64,000 nucleotides of DNA from Crassaminicella profunda (GCF_019884785.1 NZ_CP082326.1:1357355-1421354), one strand, 5' to 3'. Positions 7,804 to 17,156 are shown, counted from the first letter of the stretch. Numbers and translations: made by a program. Notes: a model not told the origin generated them from the letters alone.

Positions 7804-8727
7804 ATGAGAGTTGTAAATAATATTACAGAATTAATAGGAAATACGCCAATGATCAAATTAAATAAGTTAGTTGGAAAAGATGATGCTGAAGTCTATCTTA
7901 AACTAGAATTTTTTAATCCAGGAAGCAGTGTGAAAGATCGAATTGCTTTAAATATGATTGAAGCAGCGGAGAAGGAAGGAAAATTAAAAAAGGATGCAGT
8001 CATTGTAGAACCTACTAGTGGAAATACTGGGATAGGACTTGCTATGATTGGTGCTGCAAAGGGATATAAAGTAATGCTTGTTATGCCAGAGACCATGAGT
8101 ATAGAGCGAAGAAAATTACTAAAAGCCTTTGGAGCTGAAGTAGTACTTACAGATGGGGCAAAGGGAATGAAGGGAGCAATTGACAAGGCAAATGAAATCG
8201 TAAAGAGCAATCCATCCTATTTTATGCCTCAGCAATTTGAAAACCCAGCAAATCCAGAAGCACATAGAAATACTACTGCTTTAGAAATTTTAAAACAAAT
8301 GAATAATGAGTTTGATATGCTCATTGCTGGAGTAGGGACAGGAGGAACCATTACTGGAATTGGAGAAGGAATTAAGAAAGAAATAAAAGATGTAAAAGTG
8401 GTAGCTATTGAACCAAAAAATTCTTCAGTACTTTCAGGAAATAAACCAGGATCTCATAAAATTCAAGGTATTGGAGCAGGTTTTATTCCTAAAACCCTTA
8501 ATACAGATATTATTGATGAAATTATTCAAATAGAAGATGAAGATGCAATGAAAACTGCAAGGAAAGTCCCTGTTGAAGAAGGAATTTTAGTTGGAATTTC
8601 TTCAGGAGCAGCTATCTTTGGAGCCATACAAAAGGCCAAAGAATTAGGAAAAGGAAAGAAAATTGTTGTGATTATACCAAGTTATGGTGAAAGATATTTG
8701 AGTACTCCATTGTTTGATTTTGAATAA
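7804..8727 (+). CDS. cysK: cysteine synthase (O-acetylserine sulfhydrylase)
   Basis: 307 residues, usual length for CysK. It makes L-cysteine from O-acetylserine and sulfide with PLP. Motifs in order: [15 protein letters not shown] at the start; the PLP lysine in [11 protein letters not shown] near residue 42; the substrate loop [11 protein letters not shown]; the phosphate-binding [10 protein letters not shown]; and VGISSGAA near the C-terminus. The frame opens at ATG 7786, but GGAGG at 7795-7799 sets ATG 7804. A cystathionine-beta-synthase-like role cannot be excluded. Divergent from a sulfur-type permease pair. Confidence 0.94.
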   Translation: MRVVNNITELIGNTPMIKLNKLVGKDDAEVYLKLEFFNPGSSVKDRIALNMIEAAEKEGKLKKDAVIVEPTSGNTGIGLAMIGAAKGYKVMLVMPETMSIERRKLLKAFGAEVVLTDGAKGMKGAIDKANEIVKSNPSYFMPQQFENPANPEAHRNTTALEILKQMNNEFDMLIAGVGTGGTITGIGEGIKKEIKDVKVVAIEPKNSSVLSGNKPGSHKIQGIGAGFIPKTLNTDIIDEIIQIEDEDAMKTARKVPVEEGILVGISSGAAIFGAIQKAKELGKGKKIVVIIPSYGERYLSTPLFDFE

Positions 8728-8737
8728 TATTTATGGG

Positions 8738-8780
8738 ATAAAGGCATAGTTATTAGTTAACTATGCCTTTATATATATGA
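8738..8780 (+). terminator. terminator after cysK
   Basis: A 15-bp stem (8738-8752 with 8758-8772) leads into an AT-rich, weakly T-rich tail. Confidence 0.7.
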
Positions 8781-8842
8781 ACTTTTTGTGGTATAATATG
8801 TAATAGTTTTAAGGAATTTATTGAAGAAAGGAAAGATCTTGC

Positions 8843-9598
8843 ATGAGTAGAAGCATACAGGAAAAAATTGATTTAACAGTGAATTGGCTAAGAGAAAAGG
8901 TAGAGGAATCTAATACAAAAGGATTGGTAGTAGGAATATCTGGAGGAATTGATTCTGCTTTGGTGGCTTATTTAATCAAGAGAGCATTTCCTAATAATTC
9001 TTTAGGGGTTATTTTACCTTGTAAAAGTAATTCTAAGGATCGATTAGATGCTTTAGAAGTTGCTGAAGGTTGTGAAATAGAACATGTTGAAGTAGAATTA
9101 AGTGAAGTTCATGATCAATTATTTGATAATGTAAAAAAAACAATGGAAAGAAACGAGCTATTAGATGAAAATAATAATTTAAGATTAAGTGATGCAAACT
9201 TAAGAGCAAGACTTCGTATGAGCACAATTTATTGTATAGCGAATTCATTAAATTACCTTGTTGTAGGAACAGATAATGCTGCAGAATTGCATACTGGATA
9301 TTTTACAAAATATGGAGATGGTGGGGTAGATATTTTACCTATTGCCAATTTATTAAAAAGAGAAGTTTATGAATGGTCAAGATATTTAGGTGTACCACAA
9401 AGTGTTATAGATAGAGCACCATCTGCTGGTCTTTGGGAAGGTCAAACTGATGAAAAGGAAATGGGTACAACCTATGATATGGTAGATGATTTACTTGAAG
9501 GAAAAGAAATTCCTAAGAAAGATCAAGAGATTATTGAAAGATTACATAAACGTTCAGAGCATAAAAGAAGAGTGGCTGATGCACCACCTGTATTTTAA
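8843..9598 (+). CDS. nadE: ammonia-dependent NAD+ synthase
   Basis: 251 residues. It adenylates and amidates nicotinate adenine dinucleotide to NAD+, the last step of NAD biosynthesis. The PP-loop SGGIDSA sits near residue 33. Also visible are the NLRARLRMSTIY helix, VGTDNAAELHTGYFTKYGDGGVDI (ATP and substrate contacts) and the RAPSAGLWEGQTDE segment. There is no glutaminase domain, so free ammonia is the nitrogen source. A TATAAT box at 8792-8797 and the GAAAGGAAAG site precede ATG 8843. Confidence 0.96.
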   Translation: MSRSIQEKIDLTVNWLREKVEESNTKGLVVGISGGIDSALVAYLIKRAFPNNSLGVILPCKSNSKDRLDALEVAEGCEIEHVEVELSEVHDQLFDNVKKTMERNELLDENNNLRLSDANLRARLRMSTIYCIANSLNYLVVGTDNAAELHTGYFTKYGDGGVDILPIANLLKREVYEWSRYLGVPQSVIDRAPSAGLWEGQTDEKEMGTTYDMVDDLLEGKEIPKKDQEIIERLHKRSEHKRRVADAPPVF

Positions 9599-9604
9599 GA
9601 AACG

Positions 9605-9627
9605 ACACCCATTTGAGGGTGTTTTTT
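9605..9627 (+). terminator. terminator after nadE
   Basis: ACACCC pairs with GGGTGT across an ATTTGA loop, followed by T6. Confidence 0.88.
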
Positions 9628-9677
9628 CATTAGAATAAAGATGAATAATATTTTTTAAGTTACAAATAATATTATTG

Positions 9678-9767
9678 TACAGGACGATAGGGAACGGGAA
9701 GTCTTAGGATTTAGTCCGATTTTTTATACGGTAAATGTCTTAAAGACCTTTCTCTATTGATCCTGTA
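9678..9767. other. unassigned structured element (candidate small RNA or small inverted-repeat element)
   Basis: About 90 nt between nadE and a convergent lipoprotein gene. TACAGGA (9678-9684) pairs with TCCTGTA (9761-9767). The stem continues as 9685-9694 with 9750-9759, and GTCTT (9701-9705) with AAGAC (9743-9747). Inside lies a small GGA-TTTAG-TCC hairpin. The base is followed by T5. The G+C content looks higher than the flanks. I do not recognise an Rfam family; either strand could be transcribed. Confidence 0.45.
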
Positions 9768-9784
9768 TTTTTGTGCAAAAAGAT

Positions 9785-9809
9785 AAGCATCATATTGTAT
9801 ATGATGCTT
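9785..9809 (-). terminator. terminator of the lipoprotein gene
   Basis: A perfect 11-bp stem (9785-9795 with 9799-9809), followed on the minus strand by a T-rich run. Confidence 0.8.
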
Positions 9810-10772
9810 TTATGATACAGGTTTAGATAAATCATCTATCATTAACATGATATTTTTCATAACAATGCTTGCATTAATTTTAATAAGATGTATATCCTTT
9901 TTTTCAATAGATTTTTCTAAATTGATTAAAGAGGCATCGAATTTATCTGCCGTAGCTTTTGCTTTCTTTTCTATTAGGTCAGATTTTATGGTTTGACTTT
10001 GTTCTTTGATTTGATTTAAGCTTTCTTGTGACATAGCATAGTTTTCTATAGCAGCTTGTAATACTATGTTTCTTGTAAGATATTTTAGTGTATATACTGT
10101 AGGCGGAATTTCTTTTTTAAAATAGGGCATAAATTTAGGTAAATAGGATGTAAGATTATTAGCAGCAGTCATTGTAGCAAAATAGTTTTGCTCGATTCCA
10201 TGTTTTGTTAATGTATCGAGTGTTTCTTCAAAACCTGAAATGATATCTAAAGAAACATTTTGCTCTGTTAATTGTGGCTCTAATACATTCCATTTATTGT
10301 GTATGCCTACAATGGTTGTATTGATTTTTTTCCATGTTTCAGCAATGTCTTTTGGAGGTTTTTCAGTTTGATTTTCATCGGAAGCTACTTTTTCTTTTTT
10401 TAGTAATTCTGTGAGTATACTTTCTTCAATGGTTTTAGGTTTTGGTTTTTCTTGTGCATCTTTACTTGATTCTTCTTGTTTTGTTTGATCTTGATTGTCT
10501 CCTTTAGCTATTTCCATTTGCATTTTTTCCATTTTTTCTTTTTCTTCAATTTTCTTTTGTTCTACAATGACTCTTTGAAAGTAGGGCAGCATATCTGCTG
10601 TATTCATAATTTTTAATGCATCCTGTTCGATCTCTTCGACTACTTTAGGCAAAGGCTTCGGTTGATTTTCAGATTTTGAACTTGGTTTTTGAGGTTTTTT
10701 TGAGCAGGAAGCAGCAGAAAAAATGATAAAAAGAATCATGAGTAAAAGAATATGTGTCTTTAAAGTTTTCAT
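9810..10772 (-). CDS. predicted lipoprotein of unknown function
   Basis: 320 residues. The N-terminus MKTLKTHILLLMILFIIFSAASC is a lipoprotein signal peptide, with lipidation expected at Cys23. Next is a Lys/Pro/Ser-rich linker, then a charged coiled-coil-like stretch (about 70-110, EKEKMEKMQMEIAKG), then a mostly helical C-terminal half. No enzyme motif is seen. Such proteins are usually anchored on the outer face of the membrane. GAGGTGATGGT precedes ATG 10772. Single gene with its own terminator. Confidence 0.8.
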   Translation of the reverse strand: MKTLKTHILLLMILFIIFSAASCSKKPQKPSSKSENQPKPLPKVVEEIEQDALKIMNTADMLPYFQRVIVEQKKIEEKEKMEKMQMEIAKGDNQDQTKQEESSKDAQEKPKPKTIEESILTELLKKEKVASDENQTEKPPKDIAETWKKINTTIVGIHNKWNVLEPQLTEQNVSLDIISGFEETLDTLTKHGIEQNYFATMTAANNLTSYLPKFMPYFKKEIPPTVYTLKYLTRNIVLQAAIENYAMSQESLNQIKEQSQTIKSDLIEKKAKATADKFDASLINLEKSIEKKDIHLIKINASIVMKNIMLMIDDLSKPVS

Positions 10773-10938
10773 ACCATCACCTCTAAAATAGTATTTCCAT
10801 AGTATGTTGAAAGCATACTGTAAAAGTTAAATTGTGACAAAGTAAAGCATAAAATATTCACAAAAAGCTGTTGATTTTCATAAGATGGAATTACACGGAA
10901 ATTTACATAAAGAAATATTTAAAAAAGGAGCCGATGAC

Positions 10939-12048
10939 ATGAAAATAGGGATAGATGCAAGAATAGCTAAATGGCATATAGGTTCTGGATTGGGGAATTA
11001 TACAAAAAACATGATTAAAAATTTAAAAGCTATTGATCATGAAAATGAGTATATATTGTTTACATCTACAAAAGAAGAAAAATATGGATGGTTTCGAAGT
11101 GAAAATGAAGTAAGTAGTGGAAAAATAAAAGAATTTTGGAAATTAATATATGAATCAAAATGGGAAAATCAGCCTCAAGTAGATATTTTTCATAATATGA
11201 CTAATGGCATTGGAGTGCCTTCTAAAGGAGATTATAAGCTTGTAATAACTATAAAAGACATGATTCCTTATGTAATGCCAAAGACCGTTAATGAACAGCA
11301 TTTAGAATATGTTTTAAAGTATACTCCAAAAGTCATTGAAAAGGCTGATAAGATTATAACTACTTCAAATCATTCAAAAAAAGATATAGAGAGATATTTT
11401 CATTTACCTAAAGAAAAAGTAAGTGTAATTTATTATGCACCAGATAAGATCTTTAGGCCTTTAGAAAAGAATAAAGCAAAAGAGATAATTAAGGAAAAGT
11501 ATGGTATAAAGAATAAGTTTATTCTCTATGTAGGAGGCTTTAGTTCGAGAAAAAATATTGAAAGACTTATTCGTGCATTTCACATGATCCATAATGAATT
11601 TGAGGAAGAGTATAAGCTTGTTATTTTAGGAGATACTTCTTTAACTTATGAAAGTTTAAATAAATTGGTTAAAGAATTATCTATAGAAGAAAAAGTTATA
11701 TTTACAGGCTTTGTAGAAAAAAAAACAATCCTATATTTTTACAATGGGTGTGAAGCATTTGTATATCCATCACTATATGAAGGATTTAGTCTACCACCGC
11801 TAGAAGCTGCTGCTTGTGGGGTACCTATTATAACATCTAAAGTTTCATCTATACCAGAAATTATGGGGAATTGTTGTATCTATATAAATCCTTATGATGT
11901 AATAAATATTGCTCAGACCATTTATGATACGATTATTGATAAAGATTTAAGGATGAAGTTATCTCAACAATCATTAAAACATAGCAAAAAATATTCATGG
12001 AAGAGAACATCAGAAGAAATAGTAGAAGTGTATAAACATTTAATGTAG
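10939..12048 (+). CDS. glycosyltransferase family 4 protein
   Basis: 369 residues, GT-B fold. N-terminal acceptor domain with [23 protein letters not shown]-terminal nucleotide-sugar domain with [18 protein letters not shown] and the E-x7-E type motif [18 protein letters not shown]. It transfers a sugar from an activated donor to a glycan or lipid; donor and acceptor are unknown. ATG 10885 opens the frame but AAGGAG at 10925-10930 sets ATG 10939. There are no polysaccharide genes next to it, so the pathway is unclear. Confidence 0.9.
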   Translation: MKIGIDARIAKWHIGSGLGNYTKNMIKNLKAIDHENEYILFTSTKEEKYGWFRSENEVSSGKIKEFWKLIYESKWENQPQVDIFHNMTNGIGVPSKGDYKLVITIKDMIPYVMPKTVNEQHLEYVLKYTPKVIEKADKIITTSNHSKKDIERYFHLPKEKVSVIYYAPDKIFRPLEKNKAKEIIKEKYGIKNKFILYVGGFSSRKNIERLIRAFHMIHNEFEEEYKLVILGDTSLTYESLNKLVKELSIEEKVIFTGFVEKKTILYFYNGCEAFVYPSLYEGFSLPPLEAAACGVPIITSKVSSIPEIMGNCCIYINPYDVINIAQTIYDTIIDKDLRMKLSQQSLKHSKKYSWKRTSEEIVEVYKHLM

Positions 12049-12074
12049 CATTTGGAGGGGATTAATTAAAAGAT

Positions 12075-12109
12075 AAAAAACGATGGACCACAGGTCCATC
12101 GTTTTTTTT
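12075..12109. terminator. bidirectional terminator between the GT4 gene and gltS
   Basis: CGATGGACC (12081-12089) pairs with GGTCCATCG (12093-12101), flanked by A6 and T8. Confidence 0.92.
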
Positions 12110-13304
12110 AATGGAATATATTCATGAAAGTAGTAATAATACCAGCGTTAAAGAAGTCAATAAACAAACTTCCTACTAATGGAATGATAAAGAATGCTGC
12201 TGGAGCTGGACCATAATTGCTTGAAATTGCTTCCATGTTTGCAATTGCATTTGGTGTAGCACCCATACCAAAACCACAGTGGCCACCAGCTAAAACTGCT
12301 GCTTGATAATCTTTTCCCATTACTCTAAATGTTATAAAGTATGCAAATGTTGCCATAAGTAGTGATTGTGCAATTAACATTACAAATAGAGGAACTGCTA
12401 AATCAGCAAGTTGCCATAATTTTAATCCCATTAATGCCATTGCTAAGAAAAGAGATAATGAAATATTTCCTAATATATCAATTTCAGTACTTGGCGTTTT
12501 GTAGGAACCTGTAATATCAGATATATTTCTCATAATTGCTGCGGCAAACATTGCGCCTATATAAGAAGGGAGTGTCATACCTGTTTTTTGAAGTAAGCTT
12601 GAAAGAATTGTTCCAAGTCCCATAGCAATGATAATTTGGAATGCAGCTGATGCAAAATTGCTAGGAATTAATTCAGTAATACCATTTTCTTTTGATGTTG
12701 TACTTTCTTGTGAATCTAATGTTTGTTTTTTGTCTAAAAGATTATGCTTTTCAATTAATCGTTTTGCAATTGGACCACCTAACATACTTCCTACAATTAG
12801 ACCAAAAGTTGCAGAAGCCATAGCTACGGTAGTAGCACCAATTACGCCAGCTTTTTCAAATTCAGGTCCGAAAGCTCCACTAGTTCCATGTCCACCAGTC
12901 ATAGGAACAGAACCTGTTGAAAGACCAATTAATGTATCCAAGTTGAAAACTTTTGCTAAACTTACACCAACAACATTTTGAAGAGATACAAGAACGATTG
13001 CAATTCCAAGGAATAAAAGAACTTGAAGTCCACCTTTCTTTAATAATCTCAGGCTGGCAGTGAAACCGACAGTTGTAAAGAATGCAGTCATTAGGACTGT
13101 TTTTAGTGTACCATCCATTTCAAATTCTAGAGTACCAGTTTGTTTTAATATTAAAGCAAGTGTTGCGAAAATCAATCCTCCTATAACAGGTGCTGGGATA
13201 CAGAACTTTTCTAAAAAGCTCACTTTTTTCCTGATGAGTTGACCTACCAATAAAACTATTACTGCAAGAGCTAATGCTTGAATCATGTCTAGTTGTAATA
13301 CCAT
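12108..13304 (-). CDS. gltS: sodium/glutamate symporter GltS
   Basis: 398 residues, about ten membrane segments in two inverted halves. Hairpin signatures are TGSVPMTGGHGTSGAFGP in the first half and AGGHCGFGMGATPNAIANM in the second, both diagnostic of GltS (ESS family). It imports L-glutamate with Na+. TAGGAGG precedes ATG 13304. The promoter region holds a cre site and spaced direct repeats, and a GlnK/GlnL-like two-component pair lies immediately upstream on the same strand, which points to glutamate or glutamine control. Confidence 0.95.
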   Translation of the reverse strand: MVLQLDMIQALALAVIVLLVGQLIRKKVSFLEKFCIPAPVIGGLIFATLALILKQTGTLEFEMDGTLKTVLMTAFFTTVGFTASLRLLKKGGLQVLLFLGIAIVLVSLQNVVGVSLAKVFNLDTLIGLSTGSVPMTGGHGTSGAFGPEFEKAGVIGATTVAMASATFGLIVGSMLGGPIAKRLIEKHNLLDKKQTLDSQESTTSKENGITELIPSNFASAAFQIIIAMGLGTILSSLLQKTGMTLPSYIGAMFAAAIMRNISDITGSYKTPSTEIDILGNISLSLFLAMALMGLKLWQLADLAVPLFVMLIAQSLLMATFAYFITFRVMGKDYQAAVLAGGHCGFGMGATPNAIANMEAISSNYGPAPAAFFIIPLVGSLFIDFFNAGIITTFMNIFH

Positions 13305-13333
13305 ATGAGCAAACCTCCTATAAATTTATTTAA

Positions 13334-13347
13334 TGAAAACGTTTACA
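13334..13347. promoter_or_regulatory. catabolite-responsive element (cre) for CcpA
   Basis: TGAAAACGTTTACA fits the cre consensus TGWAANCGNTNWCA at every position. It lies 30 bp upstream of gltS and just downstream of a minus-strand TATAAT (13353-13358), a repression position. Confidence 0.75.
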
Positions 13348-13364
13348 AATATATTATAATAGGC

Positions 13365-13402
13365 ATGCTACACAACTCGACGGATTACAACTAAATGCTA
13401 CA
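13365..13402 (-). promoter_or_regulatory. two direct repeats spaced by 30 bp upstream of gltS
   Basis: ATGCTACA occurs at 13365-13372 and again at 13395-13402, about three helical turns apart. The copies sit near -20 and -50 relative to the gltS start of transcription inferred from its -10 box. They are candidate binding sites for the adjacent response regulator. Confidence 0.45.
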
Positions 13403-13457
13403 ATAAAATTTTTACAATTCAATAATTTAGAAATGATGCAGTTCATCCATCAATATT

Positions 13458-14333
13458 CTAAAAATTCAATTTAGATATAATTCCCTCAATAAATTTTTTG
13501 ATGTTTATTTTTCCTCTATCTTCTTTAGGAATATTCATATGTTTAATCTCTTGTTTTACTTGTTTAAAGTCAAATAATCTTGTGCTGTATTCAATGAACT
13601 TATTATTATAATAATCATCATTTCCTAGTGCTGCAATATTCTCTAATGCCTTAAGAATCGTTCTTCTGATTCTTTGCTCGATGGTTCTTGCATTAATATG
13701 AGTATTCTTTACAGCGTTTTCTTCTTCTGCAATTTTTCTATAAATATCCTGTAACTGATAAGTAGATGAGAAATTTTTTCTTTTAAATGATAGGACTTTT
13801 TCAATAACATTTATTAAATCATTACTACCAGATTCACTGATTATACCAATGTCTGTAAAAATATGAACCATTTGTTCGTTTACACTTGGTTGATCCGTAA
13901 CAGATTGTGATTTTTCAATATTAAAAACAGCATTTTTTATGAGGGCAACAGATTTTTCAAGTTCAATATTACGACAGACTCCTTTGATAATATTAAGGGC
14001 TTCTATCATATTTACAGGTTTATGAATGAAGAAGACGATACCATTTTCATAAGCTTTCCCAATCATATTGTCATCTTCTACTTGAGAAATCATAATAAAT
14101 TTCCCATTATATCCAAGAGCTTTTGCAGACTCAATGATTTCAATACCATCTTTTATAGGTAATAAGAAATCTATTAGTACAATGTCTGGATTATAAAAAA
14201 TAATTTCTTCTACAGCATATTCTCCATTATCCAACTCCTCTGAGACTTTTCCTAAATTGTTTTTTATAATTAAATGCTTTAGCATTTTTCTAATATTAAT
14301 ATCATCATCAATAATAAAAAAAGTATTTGACAT
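13458..14333 (-). CDS. GlnL/YcbB-type response regulator
   Basis: 291 residues. Receiver domain (1-120) with acidic pocket IDDD, phospho-acceptor Asp in DIVLIDFLLP near residue 55 and Lys in FFIHKPV. The rest (about 155-291), with QDIYRKIAEEENAVKNTHINARTIEQRIRRTILKAL, matches the YcbB/GlnL DNA-binding domain. In Bacillus GlnK-GlnL senses glutamine and switches on glutaminase and a glutamine carrier. Here the pair lies next to gltS, so glutamate uptake is the likely target. It starts 3 bp after the kinase stop. Confidence 0.88.
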   Translation of the reverse strand: MSNTFFIIDDDINIRKMLKHLIIKNNLGKVSEELDNGEYAVEEIIFYNPDIVLIDFLLPIKDGIEIIESAKALGYNGKFIMISQVEDDNMIGKAYENGIVFFIHKPVNMIEALNIIKGVCRNIELEKSVALIKNAVFNIEKSQSVTDQPSVNEQMVHIFTDIGIISESGSNDLINVIEKVLSFKRKNFSSTYQLQDIYRKIAEEENAVKNTHINARTIEQRIRRTILKALENIAALGNDDYYNNKFIEYSTRLFDFKQVKQEIKHMNIPKEDRGKINIKKFIEGIISKLNF

Positions 14334-14336
14334 AAA

Positions 14337-15578
14337 TTACCACCCAATCAATGAATTTTTTGGTATAATCACTTTAAAAGTAGTTCCTTTATTGATAAGA
14401 GTATTTACTTCAATGGTGCCTTTGAATTCACCAATAATGTTTTTTACATGGGAGAGACCTATACCTGTAGATGACTTGCCGCTTTTTTCATCGTATTTGG
14501 TCGTAAACCCAGGATTAAAAATGTAAGGAAGTATATCTTCATCAATCCCTTCACCATCATCTCTTACATAAAAAATAATGTTGTTTGGATCACTATCTTG
14601 AGTAATATGAATGACTCCCTTATACTTACAAGCATCAATGGCATTGATAATAAGATTGTTTAAAATAGTAAATAAATGATAATATTTTTTTAACTCAAAA
14701 TCATCTTTGAAATCAAAGTTGAGATAAACATTTTTCTTATTTTCTATAAGATACCGTTGTGTATTTTCTCGTATAATTACAAGCATATCTGATAACATCA
14801 TTGTACCATTCTTTTCAAATGTTTTTAAGAAGTTTTCAAATCCATGTAATACTCTATAATAGTCTTTTTTTATTTCATGTATTTCCCGAGCAATATCTAA
14901 AGTTTTGTCTTTCAAAGCTTTGTCATGCTTATAGCTTTCGTATAATTGATAGCTCTTGCCCATGACTTCTTCAATATCATGCGTAGATTTTTTTAAATAG
15001 AACATTTCAGCTTGAATGTCAGAAATCAATATATTTAACTGACTATATCGTTTTTGATGCTCGCGTGTTAACAGAAACAATTCCTGCTTTTTATATAAAA
15101 GATAAATAAAATAGGCAATAATACTTCTGGCTATCCCCACTAGAATTGTCATCTGAATTAGATGAGGGGTGATTTGTTGGCTCCTTACCATGATTTCGAA
15201 TATATTACTAATGATATCAGCAAAAGTTAGAATAATAATAGGTGTAATGAATTGGTTTTTTCGTTCTCGAATATTTGTAGTTAGTATAAATAATCCGTAT
15301 ACAATATAGTAAATAATTGATGGAAAATGTAAGGCGATACTATCTCTAAAAGACATAGAAACAAAGAAAATACGGATAAATATTCTCACTAAAAATACTC
15401 CTATACCGGATAAATAAGAAATAGATAAGGGGGAAGAATCTTCATCAATGAGAATGATTAAATTTAATACGATAATGCCTGCTGAAAATCTAAGAGAACT
15501 ATTAAAAGGGTGAAAATATAATTCTCCAAATAAAGCTACTGATGTTATAAAAATCAAGTATTTTTTAATTTTAGTCAT
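14337..15578 (-). CDS. GlnK/YcbA-like sensor histidine kinase
   Basis: 413 residues. Six or so membrane segments fill residues 1-165, with no large extracellular domain. A dimerisation helix region follows, with a probable phospho-acceptor His in REIHEIKKDYYRV (near 231). The ATPase domain has N-box NLIINAIDACKYKG, G1 DDGEGIDED and G2 SSTGIGLSHV. It transfers phosphate to the regulator encoded 3 bp downstream. The sensing part lies in the membrane. First gene of the two-cistron operon. Confidence 0.88.
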   Translation of the reverse strand: MTKIKKYLIFITSVALFGELYFHPFNSSLRFSAGIIVLNLIILIDEDSSPLSISYLSGIGVFLVRIFIRIFFVSMSFRDSIALHFPSIIYYIVYGLFILTTNIRERKNQFITPIIILTFADIISNIFEIMVRSQQITPHLIQMTILVGIARSIIAYFIYLLYKKQELFLLTREHQKRYSQLNILISDIQAEMFYLKKSTHDIEEVMGKSYQLYESYKHDKALKDKTLDIAREIHEIKKDYYRVLHGFENFLKTFEKNGTMMLSDMLVIIRENTQRYLIENKKNVYLNFDFKDDFELKKYYHLFTILNNLIINAIDACKYKGVIHITQDSDPNNIIFYVRDDGEGIDEDILPYIFNPGFTTKYDEKSGKSSTGIGLSHVKNIIGEFKGTIEVNTLINKGTTFKVIIPKNSLIGW

Positions 15579-15814
15579 GCTTGCCTCCCAAACTTTAGGT
15601 CTACAAAATTATTTTATAGCAAAAAGGAGTTGATCACAAATTATTTTTGCTAAATTTTCATATAAATAAAGAGAATCTTTTTTAGAGGACATTAAAGGTA
15701 GATTAGTTTTACTTTCAATGGATAAAGAGTATGTACAGGCACAAAAAATAAAATAGTAAATAAAATGATAGTATCGCTACAGTGGAAATTAGCTAAAAGG
15801 GGGTAGGTTATTCT

Positions 15815-16912
15815 ATGAGCAAAAAAGGTTGGATAAAAAAAGTTTTTCCAGGAGGCAATACTGCAAAGGGGTTTCATTCTTATTATGATCATATAATTGG
15901 TATTGATGCAAAAAGATTATTTATTATTAAAGGGGGACCTGGTGTAGGAAAATCTTCTTTTATGAAAAAAATAGGCTATGAAATGGTAAAGATGGGATAT
16001 GACGTGGAATTTCATCAATGTTCATCAGATAATGATTCATTAGATGGGATTGTAATACCAGATTTAAAGATTGCTATGATTGATGGTACAGCACCACATA
16101 TAGTGGACCCTAAACTGCCAGGTGCTGTAGATGAGATTCTTAATTTTGGAGAATTTTGGAATGAAGATGGCATAAGAAAGAATAAAAGTGAAATTATAAA
16201 AACTACATCTAAAATTGGAAAGCTCTTCAAAAGAGCATATAGATACTTTGCTGCAGCAAAATCTATAAGAGATGATATGGAAATTATCTATGAAGAAGCT
16301 TTAGATATGGGGAAATTACATGAAGCTACAAGAGAATTAAAGAAAGAAATATTTGCTACATTGAATTATACAGAAAAAGAGGGGAGCGTTCGCCATTTAT
16401 TTGGAAGTGCATTGTCTCCAAATGGATTAGTAGATCATTATGTAACCATTATTGGGAAAATAGAAAAGGTATATTATATGGAAGGCTCCTATGTAAAAGG
16501 GGTTTCTAATTTTATGGAAGAGATGGTTGATGAAGGAATCAAAAAGGGACTTTATATGGAAGTGTATCATGAACCATTAGATGAAAAGAATATTGAAACA
16601 ATCCTTATACCAGGACTAAATATGGCTATTACAGCTAGTAGCAAATATGCTGATATACATTATAAAAAGATTGTTTTGGATGATTTTATGAATAAAGAAT
16701 TTTTAGCTAAAAAGGAAAGCTTTTTAAAGGAAGATAAGCTAATGATGGAAAATCTAATAAAGGCTGGACTTTCTAATATAGCAAAGGCTAAAAAAACGCA
16801 TGATGAACTTGAAAAGTTTTATGTTTCTAATATGGATTTTAAAGGAGTAGACGAATTAAAAGAAAAAATATTTAAAAGAATTATAAATTATTCAAATGAA
16901 TTAAAAAGATAA
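15815..16912 (+). CDS. PRK06851-type P-loop ATPase
   Basis: 365 residues, an internal duplication. The first half has GFHSYYDHIIG, Walker A KGGPGVGKSSF near residue 47, then FHQCSSDNDSLDGIVIPDLKIAMIDGTAPH. The second half repeats the pattern (HLFGSALSPNGLVDHY, VYHEPLDEKNIETILIPGLNMAI), but its expected second Walker A is replaced by EGSYVKGVSNF, lacking the GK[ST]. The family is clostridial and uncharacterised. ATG 15815 follows AAAAGGGGGTAGG. The 236 bp before it show no other gene. Monocistronic, with a strong terminator. Confidence 0.85.
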   Translation: MSKKGWIKKVFPGGNTAKGFHSYYDHIIGIDAKRLFIIKGGPGVGKSSFMKKIGYEMVKMGYDVEFHQCSSDNDSLDGIVIPDLKIAMIDGTAPHIVDPKLPGAVDEILNFGEFWNEDGIRKNKSEIIKTTSKIGKLFKRAYRYFAAAKSIRDDMEIIYEEALDMGKLHEATRELKKEIFATLNYTEKEGSVRHLFGSALSPNGLVDHYVTIIGKIEKVYYMEGSYVKGVSNFMEEMVDEGIKKGLYMEVYHEPLDEKNIETILIPGLNMAITASSKYADIHYKKIVLDDFMNKEFLAKKESFLKEDKLMMENLIKAGLSNIAKAKKTHDELEKFYVSNMDFKGVDELKEKIFKRIINYSNELKR

Positions 16913-16964
16913 AATATGTGAATGTTTTTTTAAAATTACAATCATAAGTAATTAGCTCATTGAT

Positions 16965-16995
16965 AAACCCACGGTTTTTGAATCGTGGGTTTTAT
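16965..16995 (+). terminator. terminator after the PRK06851-type gene
   Basis: AAACCCACG pairs with CGTGGGTTT (16965-16973 with 16984-16992). Confidence 0.85.
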
Positions 16996-17095
16996 TATAC
17001 TATATAATATTTCAAAAATGAGGATATACTTTTGAAATTATAACAAAACCTAATCTTTTAAGATAAGGAGTGTACTATTAACATTTATAAGAGAT

Positions 17096-17156
17096 ATTTG
17101 TACATCTGTAATATTATTAGTTTGATTAGCAACAATGTGATGTTCTAAAAAGAACA
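17096..17156. promoter_or_regulatory. repeat-rich leader region upstream of the aminotransferase gene
   Basis: The 330 bp between the last terminator and the aminotransferase hold no gene. TGTTCT-AAAA-AGAACA (17141-17156) is an inverted repeat. A segment at 17096-17117 resembles one half of the 37-bp palindrome found before the CdaR-type regulator gene. Both are candidate operators. Confidence 0.35.

Noticed and set aside
9678-9767. 6S RNA or SRP RNA
   Set aside because: Too short for 6S RNA and lacks the conserved SRP hairpin core; left unassigned.
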